DNA of 64,000 nucleotides from Betaproteobacteria bacterium (GTDB taxonomy: Bacteria; Pseudomonadota; Gammaproteobacteria; Burkholderiales; Casimicrobiaceae): the NCBI GenBank assembly GCA_004293675.1, contig READ01000024.1, forward strand, positions 35,980 through 99,979, read 5' to 3'. Below, one piece after another: positions 9,299 through 18,733 of this stretch (positions within the stretch are counted from its first letter, which is position 1; each line of letters begins with the position of its first letter). A model generated the notes under the pieces. That model was not told the DNA's origin and did no database searches. It saw nothing but the letters and a program-made list of their open reading frames with translations. The translations under genes were made by a program, and so were the position numbers.

Positions 9299-10339
9299 AT
9301 GCAAAAGACTCTTCCCTCATCCTCTCTGATCAACGCGAGCGCTGTTGGCAGCGCCGTGGCGCTGTCTTCGGCAGCGTTGCAGCATCGCCCGTTGACGCTC
9401 GCCGGGCTGCGCGGATTCGAATCGGCCGCGCGCCATTTGAGCTTGACTCGCGCGGCGACTGAACTTCACTTAACGCAATCGGCGGTATCGCGCCAAGTGC
9501 AAGGGCTCGAAGACGAATTTGGCATCGCGCTATTCGTTCGCAAAGCGCGCGAAATCGTGTTGACCGCTGAGGGAAAACAGTTTCTTTTGATGGTGCAAAA
9601 AACGCTCAAAGAACTGGATTCGGGCGTTGAACGCATGCGTCGCGACGCGTTTTCGCCGCGTATTTCGGTCAACACATTCGCATCCTTTGCCTCGCTGTGG
9701 TTAATCCCGCGTTTGTCAGGTTTTCGGGCCCTGCGACCTACGGCCGATATCGAAATCGGCGCGACGGATCGAATGATCGATTTGGGGCTCGAAAACGTCG
9801 ACGTGGCGATCCGCTATCTTCGTCGTGAGGCGATTCCGCCGGGTGCTGAACTCTTGATGGAAGAGGTTTTGTTTCCCGTGGTGAGTCCGTCGTACACCAA
9901 GACCTCGCCACCGCTTAAAAAACTGGAAGATTTGTCGCGCCACACGCTCATCGAATCGAGCGCCGGTGGCCCCGCCGAAATTCGCGCCACCTGGCCGCAG
10001 TTTTTTCACGAAATTGGCGCGGCGGACATCAAAGGCCGCTCGCATCTCAAATTCGATTTCATCGCGCAAGCGTTCATGGCGGCTCAGCGCGGGCAGGGCG
10101 TGGCGCTGTCACGCACTTACGGCGCGGACATGTTTATGACCGGAGAGCTCGTGCGACCCATTGACGTGTCAGTGTCCACGGGGGCGGGTTGTTTCTTGGT
10201 CGTCTCTGAGCGCGGTCAATCTCGCGCCGAAGTGCGGGCGTTTGTAGCGTGGTTGCGCGAGGAGGTGGTTCGCTTTAACGAGCAATTGGCCGTGTGGTTC
10301 AAAGCGCGTGGCGTTTCACCCAAACGGCGACAGAGCTGA
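9299..10339 (+). CDS. LysR-family transcriptional regulator (GcvA-like)
   Basis: A 346-residue LysR regulator, about 40 residues longer than usual because of N- and C-terminal extensions. The winged helix-turn-helix covers about residues 30-90 (FESAARHLSLTRAATELHLT, QSAVSRQVQGLEDEFGIALF), followed by a substrate-binding domain resembling GcvA-type regulators. It is divergent from the DUF2917-GST pair, which it probably regulates. The effector is unknown. The first ATG is used; a start further in, before RPLTLAGLRGFE, would give a more usual length. Confidence 0.88.
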   Translation: MQKTLPSSSLINASAVGSAVALSSAALQHRPLTLAGLRGFESAARHLSLTRAATELHLTQSAVSRQVQGLEDEFGIALFVRKAREIVLTAEGKQFLLMVQKTLKELDSGVERMRRDAFSPRISVNTFASFASLWLIPRLSGFRALRPTADIEIGATDRMIDLGLENVDVAIRYLRREAIPPGAELLMEEVLFPVVSPSYTKTSPPLKKLEDLSRHTLIESSAGGPAEIRATWPQFFHEIGAADIKGRSHLKFDFIAQAFMAAQRGQGVALSRTYGADMFMTGELVRPIDVSVSTGAGCFLVVSERGQSRAEVRAFVAWLREEVVRFNEQLAVWFKARGVSPKRRQS

Positions 10340-10418
10340 CTGCACACTCGAGATTCAATGCGGCTACACCACACCGGAATATGCCAATGACATGCTTTGG
10401 GTGCAAAATAGATTCTCA

Positions 10419-10946
10419 ATGAAAAGCACTCTCGCTCAACTCGCGACAACCTCGATCAAGACGCTGCTCTGTGCAGCGTTGCTTTGCGCCGCCGCTACTG
10501 CGAACGCCGTGAAAGTCGGTGAGCTAGCCCCGAGCGTGCGCCTTAATACGGCAAAGGGTGAAGTGCTGTTGGCCTCGCTCAAAGGGCGGGTCGTGTACGT
10601 CGATTTTTGGGCGTCGTGGTGTGCGCCCTGCAAAGCGTCGTTTCCTTGGATGAACACGATGGCCACGCGCTTTCAAGACAAGGGGCTCGAAATCGTGGCG
10701 ATCAATGTTGACACTGCAAGGCCAGCCGCCGAGCGTTTTTTGGCGCAGGTTCCGGCGAAATTCACGATTGCATTTGAGCCGACCGGCACCGTCGCGAAGC
10801 AATTTGCAGTCACCGCGATGCCAATGTCGTACTTACTCGATGCCGAAGGACGCGTGATCTACATTCATTCAGGATTCAAGCCCGCTGACACGGCTGAGCT
10901 TGAGCGCGCCATCGAGCGTGCCCTGGCGAACCTGAAGCGAAGTTAA
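10419..10946 (+). CDS. TlpA/ResA-type thiol-disulfide oxidoreductase
   Basis: About 175 residues, exported. The signal peptide TLLCAALLCAAATANA is followed by a thioredoxin fold with the active site WCAPC in VDFWASWCAPCKASF and the cis-proline region FAVTAMPMSYLLD. The family reduces or oxidises cysteines of periplasmic partners such as apocytochromes. ATG 10419 was chosen because the signal peptide begins there. It is the first gene of a cassette with DUF4266 (10 bp downstream), DUF3570 and ApbE. The Cys-rich tail of the DUF4266 protein is a plausible substrate, by inference only. Confidence 0.85.
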   Translation: MKSTLAQLATTSIKTLLCAALLCAAATANAVKVGELAPSVRLNTAKGEVLLASLKGRVVYVDFWASWCAPCKASFPWMNTMATRFQDKGLEIVAINVDTARPAAERFLAQVPAKFTIAFEPTGTVAKQFAVTAMPMSYLLDAEGRVIYIHSGFKPADTAELERAIERALANLKRS

Positions 10947-10955
10947 GGAAATAGC

Positions 10956-11180
10956 ATGAAGCAAACTCTCTATCGCGCGCTGTGCGCCGCTGCGATCTTG
11001 GCAGTCTCCGGCTGCGCGATGCAACCACCGCAGGCGTGGGAGAAAGGCAATTTGGCTCGAAAAGACATGAGCCTCAATAGCGATCCGCTCGACAGCGCGT
11101 TTTTGCAGCATGTGTATTTCAGCAAAGAAGCGGCCTCGGGCGGCACCGGTGTGGGCGGAGGTGGCTGTGGCTGCAATTGA
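10956..11180 (+). CDS. DUF4266 small lipoprotein with Gly/Cys tail
   Basis: A 74-residue lipoprotein: signal peptide with lipobox AVSGC (lipidated Cys about residue 20), a short conserved middle (WEKGNLARKDMSLNSDPL...FLQHVYFSKEAASGG), and the tail GVGGGGCGCN. This matches DUF4266, a family with no assigned activity that co-occurs with DUF3570, ApbE and a TlpA-like protein, all present here. The two tail cysteines could bind a metal or form a disulfide handled by the upstream thioredoxin. It overlaps the start of the DUF3570 gene, implying translational coupling. Confidence 0.85.
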   Translation: MKQTLYRALCAAAILAVSGCAMQPPQAWEKGNLARKDMSLNSDPLDSAFLQHVYFSKEAASGGTGVGGGGCGCN

Positions 11181-12330
11181 AATCAACGAGCGGGATGCTG
11201 CGGCCAAATCGGTGGGCTTAAAGCTCGGTTCGATCACGTTGGCTGCGCTCGCACTGCCCGGTGTTTGCGTGACCGCCGCACAAGCCGACACGCCGCCCGA
11301 ATCGGCCATCGTGTCGGTTAAGGTTCAGGGCTACAACGATTGGCAACCGGGGCTTGATCGCATCAAAGTGACCGCGCCTGCGCTCTATGCAATGGCGCCG
11401 TTTGCGGGCGATTGGTCGATTGAATCAACGCTCGTGCAAGACAGCATTTCGGGCGCTTCACCGCGCTGGCATTCGAGCATTTCTAGCGCTTCGAACATGC
11501 GTGACCGGCGCACGGCGGCTGATGTGAAATTGAGCCGTTATTTTGCGCGCGCTACCGTGGGTTTGCGAGCCAGTACGTCAACTGAAGATGACTATCGGTC
11601 TAACGCGGTGGCCCTGGACGCACGCTTTTCCTCAGCCGATAACAACACCACTTGGATGATCGGCGCGGGATTGACCCACGATCGAATCAATCCCGTCAAC
11701 GAAATCGTTGAGAACGAAAAAAAGCGCGTGACCGATGTGATGATCGGCGTGACCCAAGCCTGGACGAAGAACGATTTGGTGCAACTGAATCTGTCGCACG
11801 TTCGCGGGCGCGGCTACTTTAACGACCCCTACAAGCTCGTTGACAAACGTCCGCGTGAGCGCGATCAAACGATTGCATTGCTGCGTTGGAATCACTTTCA
11901 CGAAGCGAGCCAAACCACGTTTCGTAGCAGCTACCGGTATTACAGCGACACCTTTGGCATTCGCGCGCACACGCTGCAAACCGAGTGGGTGAAACCGCTC
12001 GGCGATCGATTCACGATCACGCCCTCTGCGCGCTACTACACGCAGCGCGCAGCAAGCTTTTACTTCGACCCGGTCTACGATCCGGTGATCGGCGAGCCGT
12101 TTCCTGTGGGGCGTCCAAAACTCTCATCGGCTGACACACGTTTGTCGTCATTCGGCGCGATCACCTTGGGTGCGAAGCTCGATTGGCGCATCGATTCGAA
12201 GTGGGTTGCCGACGTCAAATACGAGCGCTACGAACAGCGCAGCAGCTGGCGACTTGGCGGCGATGGCTCGCCTGGATTGGCCACGTTCAAAGCCCAGATA
12301 TGGCAGCTTGGGGTGACGCGGACGTTTTAG
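11167..12330 (+). CDS. DUF3570 outer-membrane-like protein
   Basis: About 387 residues; most of the length is alternating amphipathic strands (for example YSNAVALDARFSSADNNTTW-like segments) ending in aromatic-rich strands and a C-terminal Phe (GVTRTF), typical of a beta-barrel outer membrane protein. The signal peptide is near residues 20-43 (ITLAALALPGVCVTAAQA). The proposed start is GTG 11167 with CGGAGG five bases upstream, inside the DUF4266 gene; GTG 11161 and ATG 11110 are alternatives. DUF3570 has no known function. The gene context suggests a periplasm/outer-membrane redox assembly with ApbE. Confidence 0.8.
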   Translation: MAAIEINERDAAAKSVGLKLGSITLAALALPGVCVTAAQADTPPESAIVSVKVQGYNDWQPGLDRIKVTAPALYAMAPFAGDWSIESTLVQDSISGASPRWHSSISSASNMRDRRTAADVKLSRYFARATVGLRASTSTEDDYRSNAVALDARFSSADNNTTWMIGAGLTHDRINPVNEIVENEKKRVTDVMIGVTQAWTKNDLVQLNLSHVRGRGYFNDPYKLVDKRPRERDQTIALLRWNHFHEASQTTFRSSYRYYSDTFGIRAHTLQTEWVKPLGDRFTITPSARYYTQRAASFYFDPVYDPVIGEPFPVGRPKLSSADTRLSSFGAITLGAKLDWRIDSKWVADVKYERYEQRSSWRLGGDGSPGLATFKAQIWQLGVTRTF

Positions 12331-12355
12331 GGCGTTTAAGGGTGGACGTGGGCTT

Positions 12356-12511
12356 TTCTTGCTCCCTCTCCCGCAGGCGGGAGAGGGTAGGGGTGAGGGA
12401 GCAAATGAGGTGGACTCGACGCGTTTTGCGGTTTTGAACTTCGACCTTGACTCTGCAAGCGCAAGCACCCTCATCCCCAACCCTTCTCCCGCCTGCGGGA
12501 GAAGGGAGTTG
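12356..12511. repeat. Paired inverted repeat, CTCCCGCAGGCGGGAG family
   Basis: Two arms of about 40 bp in opposite orientation (around 12360-12400 and 12468-12508). Each contains the internal palindrome CTCCCGCAGGCGGGAG (or its complement arrangement) followed by a GGGGTGAGGG-type run. They lie between the DUF3570 gene and apbE, so any transcript joining them would fold strongly. Confidence 0.8.
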
Positions 12512-12555
12512 ATTGGCCTCGAGTCGCCGCGGTCAATGCCGCTAAGCTCTCGTCT

Positions 12556-13479
12556 ATGGTCTTAACCTATGACTCGAAGTCCCACGTCTGGCGCGCGCAA
12601 TTCGCGGCTATGGCGTGCGATTGTGAGCTGTTGATCGTTGCGGACAATGAATTGGGCGCGCGCGATGCGGCCGTCGCCGCCATCGACGAAGTTCGCCGTA
12701 TCGAACACAAATATTCGCGCTACCGAGCTGATAGCGTTGTCGCGGAAATTAATGCCAACGCGGGCGGCGCGTCGTTGGTTTCGATCGACGAGGAAACGGC
12801 GCAGCTGATCGCTTTTGCCGATCAATTGTTCGCAGCGAGCGATGGGCTATTTGACATTACCTCTGGCGTGTTGCGACGTGCCTGGAATTTCAAAAATGCG
12901 GAGTTGCCTAGCAACGCCCTGATTGCTGAAATGGTGGCGCTCATCGGTTGGCACCGCGTTGAGCACAACGCCCATCAACTGCGTTTGCCTGAATCAGGAA
13001 TGGAAATTGATTTTGGTGGTTTTGGCAAGGAATACGCGGCGGACCGTGCGGCGTCAGTGTTGATCGAGCGCGGCGTCGCCAACGCGCTGGTGAACTTGGG
13101 CGGCGATGTCCGCGCGCTTGGTCATCGCGGCGATGGTGCACCGTGGCAGCTGGGTATTCGCCATCCGCGCGTTGACGGTGAAACCCTCGCGTCAATTCCC
13201 TTGGTCAACACGGCGCTTGCTACCAGCGGTGACTACGAGCGATTTGTCGACGTAGGCGGTGTGCGCTATTGCCACGTCTTGAATCCGAAAACCGGTTGGC
13301 CGGTGCAGCATTGGCGATCGATCAGCGTGGTGGCACCGGTATGCGCAGCGGCGGGCGCGCTCGCCACCATTGCGATGCTCAAGGGTACAGAAGCGCTGCC
13401 GTTTTTGCGTGAGCAAGGCGTTTCGTTTCTCGCGGTCGATGCTCAGGGCGCGGTGAGCACGGAGGCCACGCTCCCATAA
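12556..13479 (+). CDS. apbE: FAD:protein FMN transferase
   Basis: A 307-residue ApbE-family enzyme that transfers FMN from FAD onto Thr/Ser of target proteins, using magnesium. Visible features: FAAMACDCELL at the start, SDGLFDITSGVLRRAW, the nucleotide-binding EIDFGGFGKEYAADRA and NLGGDVRALG, and metal/active-site region ATSGDYERF followed by HVLNPKTGWP. There is no clear signal peptide, so its location is uncertain. It ends the TlpA-DUF4266-DUF3570 cassette, separated by a paired repeat. Its flavinylation target is not evident; I saw no convincing flavinylation motif in the DUF3570 protein. Confidence 0.92.
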   Translation: MVLTYDSKSHVWRAQFAAMACDCELLIVADNELGARDAAVAAIDEVRRIEHKYSRYRADSVVAEINANAGGASLVSIDEETAQLIAFADQLFAASDGLFDITSGVLRRAWNFKNAELPSNALIAEMVALIGWHRVEHNAHQLRLPESGMEIDFGGFGKEYAADRAASVLIERGVANALVNLGGDVRALGHRGDGAPWQLGIRHPRVDGETLASIPLVNTALATSGDYERFVDVGGVRYCHVLNPKTGWPVQHWRSISVVAPVCAAAGALATIAMLKGTEALPFLREQGVSFLAVDAQGAVSTEATLP

Positions 13480-13792
13480 ATTCATCGATCTGTGGCGGCA
13501 CAGATACCGGAACTATTTCATTCAATCCACGGAATACGCAGTTGGTCGCAACGTTTTGCGCTCGGCGAGCGAGACGAGGGCGCATGGACTTACACTGAAC
13601 TCGGTTTGCGGGCGACGACATTGGCGAGTAGTGGGGGAGTAGCAATATTCCAGCTATTTCGACGTATGCCAATAGAAATATGGCGTTGACCGAAAAAACT
13701 ACAGTTTTCACTTAGGTATTAAATCGGCTTACAGGCCAAATTTAATGGGGCTTTTAACAAAAAAGCTTATTTTCTTGCTGCAAGGGGCACAG
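13480..13792. other. Gene-free spacer with possible AT-rich element remnant
   Basis: No supportable gene. The segment 13706-13775 is AT-rich and contains CCAAATTTAATGGGGC followed by TTTTAACAAAAAAGCTTA, resembling the right end of the AT-rich intergenic family, and may be a decayed copy. The open frame from 13492 lacks family features and a ribosome site. Confidence 0.4.
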
Positions 13793-16612
13793 ATGTCACA
13801 TTCGTACTTGTCAAAATTCGCGCTCAGCGCCGTTGCGCTTGGGCTGGCCTCATGTGCAACCCTGCAAGGTTTGCCGGAAACCAAGCCCTCAGCCAGCGCC
13901 GCGTCAGCGTCGACTAAACCCGCCGACGCCGCTAACACCGCGACAGCCGCCGTTGGAGACGCGAAGGCAAGCACAGCCGCCGCGCCCGCCGCCCGCACGC
14001 CGCCGGCGGCCACGCCACCGGCCGCCGCGCCAGGAACGCCACCGCCGCCGCGCCCGTTCGCTGAAATCATCAAAGACGCCAAGGAAGAAAAGGGCTTTTT
14101 CACCACTTGGTACAAAGACGACAAGGTCTGGATTGAAATCCCTGAGACCATGTGGGACAAGCCGTTTTTCTTCTCGGTCAACGTCACCCACGCGCTGGGC
14201 GACGCGGGTATTTTCGGCAACCAAATGGGCGGTTATTTGGCCGCCGGTCGTGGCGCACAAATGGCGAGCTTTCGCAAGCACGGCCCCACCGGCGTGCAGC
14301 TGATTGCGAAAAACACCGCGTTCACCGCCGCGAAAGATTCCACCGCCGCCAAGATGGTTGAGCGCTCGTTTTCTGATTCATTGCTCGGCAACGCGACCGT
14401 TGTGAGCGCGCCGCATCCCGACAGGAAAAGCGTGTTGATCGAGGCCAATGCGCTCTTGGTCAACGATTACCCATCGGTCGCGGCGCGGCTTGAGCAAGCG
14501 TTCCGTCAACCGTATTCGTTTGATGCGCGAAATTCCAGCATCGCGCACGCTAAAAACAGCGATACCGAAACCGGATTTCATGTGCGCGCTCACTACGGTT
14601 TAGCCAAAGTGGCGCTCCCATCGCCAGTGCCAAGCCCCGCGCCACCGCCGAAAGTGCCCTCAACGCTGCCCGATGTTCGGTCCGCATTTTTTGGTTTCTA
14701 CTACGGCTTCTCAAAGATGCCCGAGCCGATGCGACCGCGCGTGTCTGACGCACGTGTGGGTTACTTTTCCACCGCCGTGTCTGACTTTACGGAACAAAGT
14801 AAACGTGAGGTCAAAAGCCGCTTTATCCACCGTTGGCGTTTAGAGAAAAAAGATCCAAGCGCGGCTGTCAGTGAGCCCAAAGAGCCCATTGTTTTCTGGA
14901 TGGATAAAAACGTACCGCTTGAATACCGCGACGCTGTGAAAGCCGGTGTTCTGGAGTGGAATAAAGCGTTTGTAGGTGCGGGCTTTAAGGACGCTATCGT
15001 TGTCAAGCAACAAGCCGACGGTGATGAATTTGACACCTCGTCCACGCGCTACGCATCGATTCGCTGGGTGACCGGTCGCGGCATTGGCTTTGGCGCGCGC
15101 GGTCCCTCAAAAGTTGATCCGCGCACCGGTGAAATTCTGGATGCCGACATCGAAATGAGTGATGCAAACTTCCGCTTCTTTCAAGGGCGCCAAGTTGAGG
15201 ATCCACCGCGCCCGATTGGACAGACGGCTCACGCTGCGCACGCGCATTTCCACGCTAACGGTGAACTGTGCACGTACGCGCACGGCAAAGCCAATGAGTT
15301 GGCATTCGCACTGGACTTACTAGCCGCGCGGGGGGACTTTGATCAATCCTCGCCTGAGGGCAAACAGCTCGTGCTCGATGCGATTAAGGACACCACAATT
15401 CACGAGGTCGGCCATACGCTCGGTTTGAGACACAACTTTGTGGCCTCTATGTCGATCACGCCGGAGCAACTGCGCGATGCGAAGTTCGGCGCTGAGAATG
15501 GCATAGCTTCGTCGGCGATGGATTACAACGGTTTGAACGTCGCTTTGAAGGACGAGCGCCAAGGTCAGTACTCTATGGTTACCGTGGGTGCTTACGACAA
15601 GTGGGCCATTGAATACGGTTACAAAGAAACCACGGCAGACACCGAAAAGGCCGAGCTGGGTAAATTGCTCGCCCGCGCCACGGAGCCCGCGCTCGCCTAC
15701 GCGACCGACGAAGATGCCGGATTCTTTCCCATCGTTGAGGGCATCGATCCCGCGGTGAACCGATCGGATTTGGGCAATGATCCCCTAGCGTTTTATGAGA
15801 AGCGTTTCACGCTCGCCAAAGAGTTGTGGGATCGTTGGCAGGCCAAACAATTAGCGCCGGGCTCGGAATACGAAGTGCTGCGCAGAAATTTCCAACGTGG
15901 CTTTGCGCAATACGAAGTGTTTGGCGAACTCGCAGCGAAGTATGTCGGCGGCGTTACCGTGCTTCGCGATACGGTTGGAACAGGGCGACAGCCGCTCACA
16001 CCGGTCGATGCAGCGCTACAACGCCGAGCACTCAATCTGCTTACAAAGAATTTGTTCGAAGTCGATTCGTTCAAATTCAAACCCGAATTTTTGGGTAAGC
16101 TGAGCATTGATTTTGATGCGCGCTGGGACAACTTTGACGAAGAGACAGGCGGCGGCTCGATTGGCGCTCTTGATTTTTCAGTGGCTGGGCGAGTGTTGAG
16201 CATTCAACGCGGTGTTTTGTCGCAGTTGATGCGAGACACCGTTGCGGCTCGTGTGATTGGCGCACCCGAAAAACTCGTCGATCCAAGCAAAGCCTTTAGC
16301 GTGGCAGAGCTCTACAGCACGCTGCAAAAAGCGGTGTGGAGCGAGCTGACCACAGGTGCGGCGATTTCACCGATGCGCCGCAATCTGCAGCGCGAACATC
16401 TGCGAATGATTGCCCAAGGCGTGGCGAGCCCTTCGCCGCGAACACCCGCCGACGCGCGAAGCTTGCAGCGAGAATTTGCCGTCGATTTACTTGCGAAAAT
16501 GAGAGCCGCCGTCGGTCGCGCCGGCAGCATTGAGAATCGCGCGCATTTGAACGAAGGCATTGCGCTGCTCGACGCTGCGCTCAAAGCGCAGATCACGAAA
16601 GCGCTCGGTTAA
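13793..16612 (+). CDS. Zinc-dependent metalloprotease lipoprotein (DUF5117/DUF5118 type)
   Basis: About 939 residues. The N-terminus has a lipoprotein signal with lipobox GLASC (Cys about residue 19), then a 60-residue Ala/Pro/Thr linker, the DUF5118-like and DUF5117-like regions, and the catalytic motif HEVGHTLGLRHN near residue 540. That is a complete metzincin-like HExxHxxGxxH zinc site. It probably sits at the outer membrane facing the periplasm or outside and degrades proteins; the substrate is unknown. ATG 13793 is chosen because it starts the lipoprotein signal; the frame extends 16 codons further. No operon partners are adjacent. Confidence 0.88.
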   Translation: MSHSYLSKFALSAVALGLASCATLQGLPETKPSASAASASTKPADAANTATAAVGDAKASTAAAPAARTPPAATPPAAAPGTPPPPRPFAEIIKDAKEEKGFFTTWYKDDKVWIEIPETMWDKPFFFSVNVTHALGDAGIFGNQMGGYLAAGRGAQMASFRKHGPTGVQLIAKNTAFTAAKDSTAAKMVERSFSDSLLGNATVVSAPHPDRKSVLIEANALLVNDYPSVAARLEQAFRQPYSFDARNSSIAHAKNSDTETGFHVRAHYGLAKVALPSPVPSPAPPPKVPSTLPDVRSAFFGFYYGFSKMPEPMRPRVSDARVGYFSTAVSDFTEQSKREVKSRFIHRWRLEKKDPSAAVSEPKEPIVFWMDKNVPLEYRDAVKAGVLEWNKAFVGAGFKDAIVVKQQADGDEFDTSSTRYASIRWVTGRGIGFGARGPSKVDPRTGEILDADIEMSDANFRFFQGRQVEDPPRPIGQTAHAAHAHFHANGELCTYAHGKANELAFALDLLAARGDFDQSSPEGKQLVLDAIKDTTIHEVGHTLGLRHNFVASMSITPEQLRDAKFGAENGIASSAMDYNGLNVALKDERQGQYSMVTVGAYDKWAIEYGYKETTADTEKAELGKLLARATEPALAYATDEDAGFFPIVEGIDPAVNRSDLGNDPLAFYEKRFTLAKELWDRWQAKQLAPGSEYEVLRRNFQRGFAQYEVFGELAAKYVGGVTVLRDTVGTGRQPLTPVDAALQRRALNLLTKNLFEVDSFKFKPEFLGKLSIDFDARWDNFDEETGGGSIGALDFSVAGRVLSIQRGVLSQLMRDTVAARVIGAPEKLVDPSKAFSVAELYSTLQKAVWSELTTGAAISPMRRNLQREHLRMIAQGVASPSPRTPADARSLQREFAVDLLAKMRAAVGRAGSIENRAHLNEGIALLDAALKAQITKALG

Positions 16613-17121
16613 GTCCCAGCACTGGATGCCGGAGGTAAGCACCGTTAGCCCTGCGCTGGTCGTTGGGTTGGCGGTGTGCCGCCAAAGCAACGATCCGCTC
16701 GGCCCGAAGGGAAGCGGTTTTTTGGTGCCCAAACTAAGCGCATTGGGTGACTTGATTAGCGCGTTGGTTCAATGAACAAGCTGGAGCTAAGCTCAAGCGC
16801 TTCAAGCTACTCAAGCTGGGCGCGTGAGTGCTGTTTTTTTGACGCTGATTAACGCAGATTCGACACAGATTGACGCAGATTTTTTCGAGCGCGCCTCGGT
16901 CGTGCTGTGAGCGAAAGTCGGGTTAGATCTGTACCTTTCTGGCGGTATCCCCTCGCAGAAATCTGCGGCCATCTGCGTCAAATCTGCGCCAATCAGCGTC
17001 AAAGAAAAGGCCTCCAGCGGCTCGCTGCGGTCGTTTTACGGAGTCGTCGACCGGCACCAAAGTATTCCCCGAGGCACCATGCAACGATCCGGCGGTTGCC
17101 GCCTGATGCGAAAATGCGAAG
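16613..17121. other. Gene-free spacer
   Basis: A 509-bp spacer with no supportable gene. Its middle is occupied by a large imperfect inverted repeat (annotated separately). The stretch 17051-17121 upstream of the next gene should hold its promoter; no clear boxes were identified. Confidence 0.6.
16834..17007. repeat. Inverted repeat built of ACGCAGATT-like units
   Basis: Two arms of about 48 bp (16838-16886 and 16957-17005) are inverted relative to each other. Both begin GACGCTGATT at the outer edge and are made of a repeated short unit close to GCGCAGATT. The arms are separated by about 70 bp. Because each arm is itself a short tandem repeat, slippage could change its length. Confidence 0.85.
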
Positions 17122-17847
17122 ATGAAACGAAATCACGTTCTCTTCGCATTTTTTTTGGGCGCTTCTGTCACGGCTGCCACCGGAGTTTGGGCGCAAACGA
17201 CGCCTAGCGCGGACCCGCCAACACCTCGCTTTGCCGATGCCACGCCGCTGAGCAGCATCCATCCACCCAGCACCGATCAATTCACGCGACTGTGCGCCAA
17301 TACCGCTGATCCGGCCGATTGCGGCAAGCGCGTGGAAGCGCAGCAGTTGAAGCAATCCGGTGCCGCGAGTATCGTACGCCGCGACGGTAAATTGCTCGCA
17401 GTCACGGTGCCCGGTGAGCCGCCGTTTATTTTTGAAGACGTCGATGGCGAAGCCGGTCCCAACATCAGTTTTTATTCGTACAGCGCGCCTGCCGACGCCT
17501 TGGTTTTGTTTCGTGCGCGAGCCGACAAGATTGAATATGTGTTGATCCACCGACCAACCGCCAGCGTGACCGAAGTCCCCAACGAGCCCCGATTCAATAG
17601 CGATGGACGCTATTTTGTGACTGCGGATTTCTGCAAAGACGGTTGTGAAAATCGCCTGACTGTGTGGCGCATTGAGCGGCGTGGCGCGGCACGAGAGCGT
17701 GTGTTTGCGCCACGCGTTGCTTGGTCGGACGCTGATGCCAGCTGGGGCAGTCCACGGCGTTTGGTCGTCGACATCACCGAGGCAGGTCGATCAAGCTCAA
17801 TCAACTTGGATTTGAATGATCCACGTTGGAGCGTTTTGCTTCCCTAG
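17122..17847 (+). CDS. Exported protein of unknown function
   Basis: A 241-residue protein with a Sec signal peptide (HVLFAFFLGASVTAATGVWA, cleavage about residue 24). The mature region has a Pro/Thr-rich start and a predicted mixed beta fold. It contains four cysteines in two near pairs (LCANTADPADCG and DFCKDGCENR), suggesting two disulfides. I do not recognise a family. It ends 6 bp before trmB, so the two may share a transcript, but no functional link is apparent. Confidence 0.65.
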   Translation: MKRNHVLFAFFLGASVTAATGVWAQTTPSADPPTPRFADATPLSSIHPPSTDQFTRLCANTADPADCGKRVEAQQLKQSGAASIVRRDGKLLAVTVPGEPPFIFEDVDGEAGPNISFYSYSAPADALVLFRARADKIEYVLIHRPTASVTEVPNEPRFNSDGRYFVTADFCKDGCENRLTVWRIERRGAARERVFAPRVAWSDADASWGSPRRLVVDITEAGRSSSINLDLNDPRWSVLLP

Positions 17848-17856
17848 GATGGTGTG

Positions 17857-18564
17857 ATGAGTGAACTGATAGAAAGCGCCGCCGAGTCCGATGCGCCGCA
17901 ACATCGCCGAATTCGCAGTTTTGTGGTGCGCGCCGGACGCATGTCACCCAAACAAATCCGTGGCGTCGACGAAGGCATGCTGCGCTTCGGGCTGATTTAT
18001 TCGCCCGAGCCGATCCATTTGAGCGCGGCGTTTGGTCGCAGCGCCCCGTGTGTGTTGGAGATCGGTTTTGGCATGGGTGTGACCACGGCCGAAATCGCCA
18101 CCGCGCAACCCGACACCGATTTTCTAGCCATTGAAGTCCATCCGCCCGGCGTTGGAAATCTGTGCAATTTGCTTTCTGAACGGCAGCTATCAAATGTTCG
18201 CGTGATGCAGCACGATGCGGTCGAAGTGCTCACGCACATGATCGCACCGAATTCGCTGTCGGGCATACACATCTACTTTCCTGATCCGTGGCACAAAAAG
18301 CGTCACAACAAGCGGCGCTTGGTGCAGCCGGATTTGACAACGCTGTTGGCATCGCGATTGTCGGTGGGCGGATATCTGCATCTGGCGACTGATTGGGTGC
18401 CCTACGCCGAACACATGCTGGAAGTCCTGAGCGCTGAGCCGATGCTCAAGAACTCGGCGAGCGATTACTCAGCGCGACCCAGCTGGCGGCCCGAGACCAA
18501 ATTCGAGCGACGCGGACTCAAGCTCGGGCACGAAGTGCGTGATTTGCTGTTTCTGCGGGTGTGA
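17857..18564 (+). CDS. trmB: tRNA (guanine-N7-)-methyltransferase
   Basis: About 235 residues. The protein methylates N7 of G46 in tRNA using S-adenosylmethionine. The SAM-binding motif is [15 protein letters not shown]. The family hallmark [19 protein letters not shown] follows, with the catalytic Asp-Pro-Trp segment. The C-terminal region ([31 protein letters not shown]) also fits. GTG 17854 lies directly before ATG 17857; the ATG is annotated. Confidence 0.95.
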   Translation: MSELIESAAESDAPQHRRIRSFVVRAGRMSPKQIRGVDEGMLRFGLIYSPEPIHLSAAFGRSAPCVLEIGFGMGVTTAEIATAQPDTDFLAIEVHPPGVGNLCNLLSERQLSNVRVMQHDAVEVLTHMIAPNSLSGIHIYFPDPWHKKRHNKRRLVQPDLTTLLASRLSVGGYLHLATDWVPYAEHMLEVLSAEPMLKNSASDYSARPSWRPETKFERRGLKLGHEVRDLLFLRV

Positions 18565-18733
18565 AACGAGCGCTCGGCGAGCACGGTGAGAAATTTGAGT
18601 TGCCTTTGACCTGACTTGGGTGCGGTTTACGTCTAAACCATAGCGCCCCAAACCGACGGTGCTGCCATTGAACCGATTGCGCAGCGCGAGCGACTCAGTG
18701 GGGTCTGCACTCAACTCCCATCAAAGGATCGCC

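Noticed and set aside
13492..13689. 65-codon frame between apbE and the metalloprotease.
   Set aside because: Starts at GTG without a ribosome site, has no recognisable domain, and overlaps a degenerate AT-rich element.
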